Assembly (NCBI GenBank): GCA_016719785.1
Contig: JADJYJ010000034.1
Coordinates: 62,001 to 126,000, forward strand
Length of the DNA stretch: 64,000 nucleotides
DNA from: Candidatus Amarolinea dominans
GTDB lineage: Bacteria > Chloroflexota > Anaerolineae > SSC4 > Amarolineaceae
Direction: 5' to 3'
Shown here: piece after piece, positions 1-10,353 of the stretch
Position numbering within the stretch: the first letter of the stretch is position 1
Layout: the number at the start of each line of letters is the position of its first letter
Translations under genes and position numbers: made by a program
Notes under the pieces: generated by a model
Database searches by the model: none
Seen by the model: the letters and a program-made list of their open reading frames with translations, nothing else
What the model was told of the DNA's origin: nothing

Positions 1-3000
1 AGACCGTCACTTACCTGTCGCAGCTGAATCTGGTGCGCATCAGTTACAATCCCAACAATGGGAGCGATCAGAGTGTGATTGACTTCACGTACGCCATCAC
101 ACGCACCGATGCCGCGCTGAGCGACCCGGCCGACACCGGCGCCTGGGCGCACTACACCACGCGCTTGCTGACCGCGGTGAAGGTGAAGCAGGGGGGCAGC
201 CTGATCGCAGCCTATAAACTGGGGTATGATTTCTTCGACGACGGGGTGGCCGACCGGCGTCTGTACGCCTTGCGCAGCATGCAGCGTTGCAGCGACGATG
301 CTCTGAGCAATTGCCTGCCGGCGACGACTTTCAGCAACACACGTAGCCAGGTGCAGCAGATGAACAACGGCTACGGGGGCAGCGTGCGCCTGGGGTATGG
401 AGCAGACAACGTCATTGCCACCCGCACCGTCACCGACACCGTGACAGGGCAGGCGAACACCTGGAGCTACAGCTACGTCGGCAAGATTGACGCCGCGGGT
501 TATCGCTATGTCACGGAGACACTGCCCTCCAGCCTGGGAACCGGCCATTGGGCCAGTTATCAGTATCAGGATGCGAGTGCCGGCGAGGGGTTCCGCGGCA
601 AGGAGATTCGGCAGATAGGCACGAGCGGGAACCAGAAGCAGACGGAGCGGGTGCGCACCTGGAGCGGAACCACGGTGGGCGTCTATGGCGGCGCGCAGTT
701 CGTTTACCTGGGCCAGGAACTGCAAACGACCTACGACAAGGACGGGGCCAACCCCGTGACGCGCAAGACCGAGTACCTCTACGAGCCTGACCACCAGGGC
801 AATGTGCAAGCCGGCAATTTGACGCGGATCAAGGAGTACAGCGACAGCACGACGCTCTATCGCAGCACGGAGCGCTGGTATTATCCCAAAGTGGACATCG
901 GCGCCGGCAAGTACATCGTGAACCGGTTGGGCCAGGAGAAGCTGTGGGACGCGGGCAACGTGTGCCAGGGCCAGACGCGACGCATCTACGATACCACTGG
1001 CTTCGACCAACACCAGGCGCCGCCTACGCAGGGTCTTCTGAGGGAGGTTTGGCAGGCGAAGGTGTGCGCCAGCGCCAGCGCGAGTGATTGGCTGCGGCCG
1101 GCGCTCTACGGCTATGATGCGGCGACGGGCAACCTGGTCAGCGAAACCGCAGCCAACGGCACGGTTGCCAGCACCAGTTACGATACCACCTTCGCCACCT
1201 ATGCGACGAGCGTGACCGTGATGCCGACTGCGAGCCTGGGTGGGATGACTTTGACCACCAGCTATGCCTACTACGGCATCAACGCTGAAGCAGGCGGCGT
1301 GGGGCTGAAGGGTCAGTTGCAGAAGGAGACCGATGCCAATGGGGCGATGACGCGCTACACCTATGATGCGTTCGGGCGTGTGGCCAGCCTGCGCCTGCCC
1401 AACGTGACTTTCAGCGAGGGCGCCAGCGAGCGTTACACCTACACCGATATGGCCGGCGCTAACCAACCGTTCAAGATCGAGCATTGGCTGCGCGACGACG
1501 GTCCGGGCGACGGTCTGCGTTACGATTACAACTTCTACGATGGCCTGGGGCAGGCGCTGCAGGTGGAGGCGGAAGGAGAGGCGTCGAGCGTGGTCAGCTC
1601 ACGCTACAACGCGCTGGGACTGGTGGTGCAGCAGAGCGTGCCCTACACCCTGACCGTTGGGCTGGGGACCTACGAGCCGGTGAGCAACTGGGGTAGCCTG
1701 GTCAGCACGCAAACCGCCTATGACGGGTTAGGGCGGGTGATCCAGGTGGTGCAGGCGGACGGCACGACGATGCGCACCTACTACCATAAGCGGCAGACGG
1801 CCGTGATTGATGCGGCGAACCATCAGGCGATCTCGGAGAGCGATGCTTTTGGGCGGCTGGTGAGCGTCAAGCAGTACGATCTGACATTGGCAGCAGGGGC
1901 TGCGCCGAATTGGGGTGCGACGGTCTACGGGCAGGCCAGCTATAGCTACGACGTGGCCGACCGGCTGACGCAGATGACCGGGCCGGACGGGGCGGTGACG
2001 ACGATCGGGTACGATCTACTGGGGCGCAAGACGAGCATGAGCGACCCGGACATGGGCGCATGGAGCTATGCGTACGATGGGGCAGGCAACCTCAAGCGGC
2101 AGGCGGATGCGCGGGGGCAACAGATTTGCTTCTACTACGACTCGCACAACCGGCTGGTGGGCAAGCACTACCGCAACGATCAGAGTTGCCCTGCAACAAA
2201 GCCAGCGACCTATGGAACGAACGGCTTGCTGGTCGCATATCTCTACGACGGGGGCACGAATGGGCTGGGGCGGCGGACGCAGGCTGATGTCTACAATGCG
2301 GGCGGTGCGCTCAACAACCGCGTGGCCTGGACCTATGACGCCCGCGGGCGGGTGACGCAGGAAAGCCGGGTCATCAACGGCACGGGCGGCGGCACGTTCG
2401 TGACGCAGTGGGGGTATGACTCGGCGGATCGGCCGATGTGGCAGAAATACCCGGGCGGCAACGGCGGGCAGATCGGCGAGCAGGTCAGCTACGCGTACAC
2501 GGCGCAGGGCTTGCTGAAGAGCGTCAGCGGCTGGAACACCTATGTGGGCGACACGTTCTACAACGTGCGCGGGCAGGTGACGGAACGCCGGCTGGGCAGC
2601 ACGACGGGGGTGGTGAAGCAACAGTATGCCTACAGTGCGGCCGAGAACTTCCGCCTGGTCAGCCTGAAGGCGGGCACGAGTCCGAACTACGACAACCAGC
2701 AGAAGATCAGCTACACCTACGACGACGATGGCAACATCCAGGCTATTGCCGATGCAGCGGCGTATGGCGGCAGCCAAACCCAGGCCTTCGCCTACGACAC
2801 CCTGGATCGCCTGAGCACAGCCCAGGCCAACGGCTTGACCGCCTACGGTGGCTACACCCAGCGCAGCTATGCCTACAACAATGCGGGGAACATCGCCAAT
2901 TTCGAGGGCGCGGCCTTGACCTATCAGGATGGCGCCCACAAACACGCCGTGACGCACATCGGCGGCGTGCAGAAATACTGGTACGACGCGAACGGGAACG

Positions 3001-3230
3001 CCACGCGGCGCATCGCGGGCAGCCAGGATGTGACGCTGACCTATGACGCCGAGAATCGCCTGACCGGCATGAGCGGCGGCGTCACATCCAGCTATGTCTA
3101 TGATGGGGACGGCAACCGGGTCAAAGAGACCATCAGCGGCGTCACGCGGGTCTTCGTGGGCAACACTTACGAAGTAGACAACGGGACGGTCAAGAAGTAT
3201 TACTATGCGGGCAATGTGCGTGGCCGAGAG
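1..3230 (+). CDS. RHS/YD-repeat protein, main part (5' partial)
   Basis: The reading frame is open from base 3 (the first in-frame GTG at 33 is internal), so the gene starts upstream of the window. The product is built of YD repeats: about two dozen units of the form YDxxGRxxxxx and YxYDxxGNxxx, e.g. YTYDAFGRVASL, YGYDSADRP, YTYDDDGNIQ and YDAENRLTGMSGG. RHS proteins fold these strands into a shell that encloses a C-terminal effector and are surface-exposed or secreted. At about 3220 the conserved end of the core (YYYAGNVR) loses its frame: the expected continuation GGTLYYLLGDHLGS lies in the frame one base further on (next entry). The break could be a sequencing error or a real mutation. Nothing identifies the effector in this part. 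Family assignment is certain, function is not. Confidence 0.93.
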
Positions 3231-3670
3231 CAGCGGCGGCACGCTCTACTATCTGCTGGGCGACCATCTGGGTTCGCAGGCGTTGACACTGACCAGCGCC
3301 GGTGCGCGGCTCAACACCAACACCGAGCTGCGCTACATGCCTTACGGCGCCGCACGCTATACCGCACAAACGACGCCGACGACGTTCAACTTCACCGGTC
3401 AGCGCAAGGACAGCGGGAGCGGCTTGCTGTTCTATAACGCCCGGTGGTATGATCCGACCGTCGGGCGGTTCTTGCAGGCCGATACGATCGTCCCCCAGCC
3501 GCAAAACCCGCAAAATCTCAACAGGTACGCCTACGCGGCCAATAATCCTCTACGTTTCGTGGATCCCTCAGGCCACCGAGAATGTGAAGACGCGGATTGT
3601 CGAAAAACATGGCCGGCGCGTCCACCCAATCCATCACCACCTGGGCAGACCAGGTACACCTGGCTCCGCG
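3222..3670 (+). CDS. RHS core C-terminus, frameshifted continuation
   Basis: This segment continues the upstream RHS protein after a one-base frame change near 3220. It encodes the most conserved RHS signature: GGTLYYLLGDHLGS, then TGQRKDSGSGLLFYNARWYD, GRFLQADTIVP and NRYAYAANNPLRFVDPSGH. In polymorphic toxins, PxxxxDPxG marks the junction at which the hypervariable C-terminal toxin tip begins and the core is self-cleaved. Translation stays plausible to about 3665 (ECEDADCRKTWPAR). Beyond that the DNA is unreliable, so the tip cannot be read. Together with the preceding entry this represents one gene of more than 3.6 kb. Confidence 0.88.
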
Positions 3671-4020
3671 GCGCGCCAAACCCGGGGGGGGGGCCCCCCC
3701 GGCGCCCCCCCCAAACCCGGGGGGGGGGGGGGGGGGGGGCGCGCCCCGGCGGCCCGGCGCGCGGGGGGGCCCGGGAGCGGGCCGGAAAAGAAAAAACACA
3801 CCCGCCCCGGGGGGGCGCCCCTTCCCCGGGGGGGCAAAAAAAAAAAGGCGCCCCGCTCCCCCCGGCCGGGGCGGCCGCCCCCCCCCAAAAGAGAGGGGGG
3901 GAAAGGGGGGGGAGGGAGATACGGGGGGGGGGGGGGGGGGGGGGGGCCCCACACCCCCGGGTGGGGGGGGGGGTGGGGCCCAACCCCTTGCCCCGGCGGG
4001 CGGGGGGGAAAGGAAGAAAA
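3668..4020. other. Low-complexity homopolymer stretch, probable assembly/base-calling artefact
   Basis: About 350 nt consist almost only of runs of G and C with a few A runs, including uninterrupted G tracts of roughly 20 bases or more near 3719-3739 and 3923-3946. Normal coding sequence flanks it abruptly on both sides. No codon usage, repeat period or folded element explains it, and several six-frame ORFs are open simply because the sequence lacks A/T-rich stops. It sits exactly where the RHS toxin tip should be encoded. I interpret it as poor-quality reads or a badly filled gap rather than biology, and I call no gene in it. Confidence 0.75.
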
Positions 4021-4177
4021 AGTGGTAACCGACGGTAATGTATTGATCGTTACTCCACTCGACACAGGATACGGTTTGTCCGCTAATCAAATAGACATCT
4101 ATATGGGGATTGACTTTGAGCAACCAGACTGGATTTGGGGATCGAATGCGCATCCTCAAGCCTATATCGTACCATAG
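4021..4177 (+). CDS. C-terminal remnant of RHS effector tip (partial)
   Basis: After the artefact, one frame gives a natural-looking ending, GNVLIVTPLDTGYGLSANQI followed by DIYMGIDFEQPDWIWGSN and PQAYIVP, then TAG. Base composition is clearly more A/T-rich than the RHS core, which is usual for exchangeable toxin tips. It is in a different frame from the core, but no frame can be followed through the intervening junk. I infer that it is the end of the tip domain of the RHS protein. I do not recognise the toxin family, and the fragment could instead be the end of a separate small gene. Confidence 0.5.
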
Positions 4178-4210
4178 CCGTGATGGCCAAGTGAACGAAG
4201 GGATCTATAT

Positions 4211-5386
4211 GTGAACATGCGATTTTCCGTATCTGACTGGCAGTTCAGCCGCTGGCTACTGCTTCTTACTACGATCTTGCTCATGGGGGCATGTGTTCCC
4301 TCTACACCACCGCCAGCGTTAACATCGTCTTCTGGTCGACCCACAGAGACGCCGACTGCCGCTGGCCGGGATACCCAAGCGCCAACCATTGCGCCCGCCA
4401 CCCCAACAAAGGCGGCTTCCGTCACACCGACGAGCGATCTTGCTCTCTCTATCGCCACGCCATCTCTAGCGCCATTGAGTGGTCGTTTCGTATTTGAACA
4501 TGGTGGTAATCTGTCTATTGTCAATGCAAGCTGTGTGCAGCGAGCAGGTACCTGTGAACGCGAGAGTGTCCGGTTAACAAACGTTCCAGACGGATTTGAG
4601 GTTGCTGGCTCTTGGGATCTGACAGCTTCTCCGGATGGTAATAAAATAGCCTTTGTTTACAGGAAATACGACACCACAACAACATTGGAAACGGGAGACA
4701 TCTACGTCCTGGACATTGCAGAGTGCGTAGCGATTGAGGGGGGGTGCCCACCGGAACGTTTCGTGCGTCTCACCACAGACCCAGGCAAGGATTCTTCTCC
4801 CGCTTGGTCGCTGGAAGGCGACAAAATCATTTTTACGCGCCAGGATCTTGGGCCCTACAGCTATGGTAGACACTTGTTGTACGAGATGAAGCCAGATGGA
4901 TCTCAGCAACAATTGTTGATGAGCGAAGCGCGACAGCATGACTTAGGGCCACACCAGGTTTCGTGGTCCCCAGATGGCACCCGGCTGGTTATGTCAGCGT
5001 ATGGTGATACAAGGCTGCCAGTGATCTTTGTCTTGCGCCTGAGTGATTTTCAGTTACAGCAAATCACCCATCTGCCAAGCGAACCTGACGAGGGACAACA
5101 CTCTCGGCCGCGTTGGTCGCCGCGCGGAGATAAGATTGTATTTGAAGGTGACCAGTTCTTCGATTTTGGCGGTTACCTCATCAATCCTGACGGTACTGGT
5201 TTGACTCGCCTACCCCTGGATAATGGACCTACCAGGTTCGCCTGGTCACCAGATGCGAGCAAGTTTATCTACGCAGGTTCGTGTAAACCGAACGGGACGT
5301 GTTTGTTTCTGGCCAACGCGGACGGTAGCGAGCCGCAACAACTGACGCAGCACTGGGCACCAACAGCAACGCTGTGGCTGCCCTGA
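4211..5386 (+). CDS. TolB-like beta-propeller lipoprotein (PD40/WD40-like repeats)
   Basis: A 391-residue protein with a lipoprotein signal peptide: a charged start, the hydrophobic run LLLLTTILLMGAC with lipobox Cys27, then a Thr/Pro/Ser-rich linker to about residue 90. The rest carries repeated propeller blades of the TolB/PD40 type: LTASPDGNKIAFVYRK, SPAWSLEGDKIIFTR, QVSWSPDGTRLVMSA, RPRWSPRGDKIVFEG and RFAWSPDASKFIYAG. Such proteins sit on the outer face of the membrane and act as binding scaffolds. The gene starts only 33 nt after the RHS tip and shares its lower GC, so it was probably acquired with it. Its position is that of an immunity gene, but a propeller immunity protein would be unusual, so that role is speculative. 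Upstream ATG candidates are not supported. Confidence 0.8.
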   Translation: MNMRFSVSDWQFSRWLLLLTTILLMGACVPSTPPPALTSSSGRPTETPTAAGRDTQAPTIAPATPTKAASVTPTSDLALSIATPSLAPLSGRFVFEHGGNLSIVNASCVQRAGTCERESVRLTNVPDGFEVAGSWDLTASPDGNKIAFVYRKYDTTTTLETGDIYVLDIAECVAIEGGCPPERFVRLTTDPGKDSSPAWSLEGDKIIFTRQDLGPYSYGRHLLYEMKPDGSQQQLLMSEARQHDLGPHQVSWSPDGTRLVMSAYGDTRLPVIFVLRLSDFQLQQITHLPSEPDEGQHSRPRWSPRGDKIVFEGDQFFDFGGYLINPDGTGLTRLPLDNGPTRFAWSPDASKFIYAGSCKPNGTCLFLANADGSEPQQLTQHWAPTATLWLP

Positions 5387-5418
5387 CCTTGCTGGGGCAC
5401 TAGTACGACACCAACGCC

Positions 5419-5443
5419 TGCCCTGAGCGCAGTCGAAGGGGCA
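5419..5443. repeat. Short imperfect palindromic repeat
   Basis: The sequence TGCCCTGAGCGCAGTCGAAG continues with GGGCA, so its ends TGCCC/GGGCA can pair around a TCGA-containing centre. I recall this motif as a common dispersed repeat in draft environmental genomes, but only one copy was noticed here. It lies 33 nt after the lipoprotein stop codon. Confidence 0.4.
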
Positions 5444-5496
5444 ACGCCACGCGGCGAAGTGGGTGGTGGGACGCATCGAGCCGGCCGTGCAAGGTT

Positions 5497-5578
5497 AGGG
5501 GCCGTCATACAATAGGTGTTGCAGGTCCCACGCTTGCCCACGGGGCACAGATGAAATGCTTATTTCATGACGGCCCCT
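5497..5578. repeat. Element bounded by perfect 12-bp inverted repeats
   Basis: AGGGGCCGTCAT at 5497-5508 is matched by its exact reverse complement ATGACGGCCCCT at 5567-5578, with 58 nt between. The size (82 bp) and terminal inverted repeats resemble a tiny non-autonomous mobile or REP-like element. No target-site duplication was obvious. It lies directly upstream of the shortened RHS gene. Confidence 0.45.
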
Positions 5579-5650
5579 TAGCATTCGTTTTTGATCTATT
5601 TCGGGCGTCACCAGAGGCCCAAGTCGCTCTCAGGTGTGCGCGATGGCATC

Positions 5651-6544
5651 ATGTTGAAAGTCGAGAAGGAGTCCGTTGCCTTGAGATCGTTACCTTCCCC
5701 GTTCGTTTGTCAGCCTGGCAGGCGTTCAGCGCAGAGGCGTGGCGGCGTGCGACTGCTGGTCGCCATGCATCTGCTGGTCATCGGCAGTCTGCTGTTTTCA
5801 ACGACAGCGGCGGCGATGCCACTGAGCAAGCCTGGCTCGCGCGCGGCTGACGCGACGCAGCGGACTTTGGCGCGGCCACGGCCATCGGTCACCGACACGA
5901 ATCAGCCACAGCCGTTCTTGAGCCTGGCGAGCTTGCAGGCTGGCAACGCCGATCCCTACACCAATCTGCAGAACATCAGCTACACCTACGACGACGTGGG
6001 CAACGTGCTGAAGATCAGCGATGCGGCGGCCTATGGCGGGAGCCAGACGCAGAGCTTCAGCTACGACACCCTGGATCGGCTGAGCACAGCCCAGGCCAGC
6101 GGCTCGACCACCTACGGCGGCTACACTCAACGCAGCTATGCCTACAGCAATGCGGGCAACATCACGAGCTTCGAGGGCGCGGCCTTGACCTACCAGAACA
6201 GTGCGCACAAGCACGCGGTGACCCACATCGGCGGGGTGCAGAAGTATTGGTACGACGCCAACGGCAACGCGACGCGGCGTATCAACGGCAGCCAGGACGT
6301 GACTCTGACCTACGATGCTGAGAACCGGCTGACCGGCATAAGCGGCGGCGTCACCGCCAGCTACGTGTACGACGGCGATAGCAACCGTGTCAAGGAGACC
6401 ATTGGCGGCGCGACTGTGGGCGACACGACGGAGTACGATCGGCTGGCGGCTGGGCTGCGACAGTGGATGGCGCGAGGCGCCGCGGGCGCCACCACCCTCG
6501 ATGCCCTGGAGAATGCGTTGAGAGAAGCTGGGGTGATTCCATGA
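5651..6544 (+). CDS. Short secreted RHS-repeat protein (internally deleted RHS)
   Basis: About 297 residues from ATG 5651. A TTG at 5591 and the ATG at 5765 immediately before the hydrophobic segment are alternatives. A basic n-region (RSAQRRGGVR) is followed by a signal peptide core LLVAMHLLVIGSLLF and the cleavage-like end STTAAA. After a linker come five or six YD repeats (YTYDDVGNV, YDTLDRLSTAQ, YDANGNATRR, YDAENRLTG) that match the upstream RHS protein nearly residue for residue. The end (TTEYDRLAAGLRQWMARGAA then a helical tail) has no relation to the upstream gene. The YYLLGDHLGS core signature and DPSG junction are absent. I infer a product of recombination that joined an RHS leader to a late repeat block with a new tail. 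It may be a decaying orphan or a small secreted protein. Confidence 0.7.
   Translation: MLKVEKESVALRSLPSPFVCQPGRRSAQRRGGVRLLVAMHLLVIGSLLFSTTAAAMPLSKPGSRAADATQRTLARPRPSVTDTNQPQPFLSLASLQAGNADPYTNLQNISYTYDDVGNVLKISDAAAYGGSQTQSFSYDTLDRLSTAQASGSTTYGGYTQRSYAYSNAGNITSFEGAALTYQNSAHKHAVTHIGGVQKYWYDANGNATRRINGSQDVTLTYDAENRLTGISGGVTASYVYDGDSNRVKETIGGATVGDTTEYDRLAAGLRQWMARGAAGATTLDALENALREAGVIP
5975..6400 (+). repeat. Direct repeat of the RHS core (second copy; first copy 2706-3131)
   Basis: Bases 5975-6400 align with 2706-3131 at a constant offset of 3269 with no gap: both begin at ATCAGCTACACCTACGACGA and end at GAGACCAT. Most differences are silent. Recombination between the copies would remove about 3.27 kb, including the RHS tip and the lipoprotein gene. 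Confidence 0.85.
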
Positions 6545-6613
6545 GAGAGCGGGCGAGAATCCAATTTCGCGGTGAGAGCGAGGCGTTCGAAACTACATGG
6601 AGGAGAAAACAAA

Positions 6614-7087
6614 ATGACAGACCTACCACCAATCCAGGAGATTGTTGAGCGGGCGATTCGATTCGAGCAGGAGTCGGTGCAGCTTTACAGCAACGCGGCG
6701 CTGGTGGCGCGCAACGGCCATGTCAAGGCGCGGCTGGAGGAACTGGCGGCCGAGGAACGCGGCCATGTCGAGAAGCTGGAGAGTCTGCGCACCACCAACA
6801 TCCGCTGGGCCATCAGGCGCAGCCGCACAGAACGCGGGACCATCCCTGATCTCAAGCTGGCCGAAACCCTGGCACCGCGGCAGTTGGGGCCTGATGCCGA
6901 TACGCAGGATGTGATGGTGGTGGCGATGCAGCGTGAGAAGGCCGCGGCCGAGTTCTACCAGGCGATGGCGAAAATGGTGGACGACCCCCTGGCGCGCGGC
7001 CTGTTCGAAATGCTCGCCAGTGAAGAGATGCAGCACAAGTACAACGTGGAAAGCACGTATGAAAAGGCTGTCTACAAAGCCTTTTGA
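6614..7087 (+). CDS. Rubrerythrin-type ferritin-like di-iron protein
   Basis: 157 residues from ATG 6614, chosen because GGAGGAG lies 8 nt upstream; an in-frame start at 6572 lacks such a site. The sequence is a four-helix ferritin-like bundle with two symmetric di-iron half-sites: RFEQESVQLY followed by EERGH in the first half, and REKAAAEFY followed by EEMQH in the second. There is no C-terminal rubredoxin domain, so it is a short rubrerythrin (erythrin-like). Family members reduce hydrogen peroxide or handle iron in the cytoplasm of anaerobes. It heads the formate operon, 25 nt before the flavoprotein gene, which suggests that it protects the oxygen-sensitive Fe-S and selenocysteine enzyme downstream. 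That role is inference. Confidence 0.87.
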   Translation: MTDLPPIQEIVERAIRFEQESVQLYSNAALVARNGHVKARLEELAAEERGHVEKLESLRTTNIRWAIRRSRTERGTIPDLKLAETLAPRQLGPDADTQDVMVVAMQREKAAAEFYQAMAKMVDDPLARGLFEMLASEEMQHKYNVESTYEKAVYKAF

Positions 7088-7112
7088 CCATGACCAGGAG
7101 CGCCTGAAACCG

Positions 7113-10277
<3,165 letters not shown>

Positions 10278-10297
10278 ACACAAGGACTGAGGGGCCA

Positions 10298-10328
10298 GGC
10301 TGCCGCCATCTTCAGGACAACGGCAGCC
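10298..10328 (+). other. Intercistronic hairpin
   Basis: GGCTGCCG (10298-10305) and CGGCAGCC (10321-10328) form a perfect 8-bp stem with a 15-nt loop in the 76-nt gap between the flavoprotein gene and fdhA. There is no U tract, so it is more likely an mRNA-stability or processing element than a terminator. Confidence 0.5.
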
Positions 10329-10353
10329 GGCACTGATTTCACATGGAGGTTCG

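Noticed and set aside
2016..3242. 408-residue minus-strand frame across the RHS gene
   Set aside because: Mirror of the YD repeats; the sense frame has clear family motifs.
3668..4020. G-quadruplex array, telomere-like repeat or small Gly/Pro-rich proteins
   Set aside because: No regular period, abrupt edges and homopolymers longer than polymerases or sequencers report reliably; artefact is simpler.
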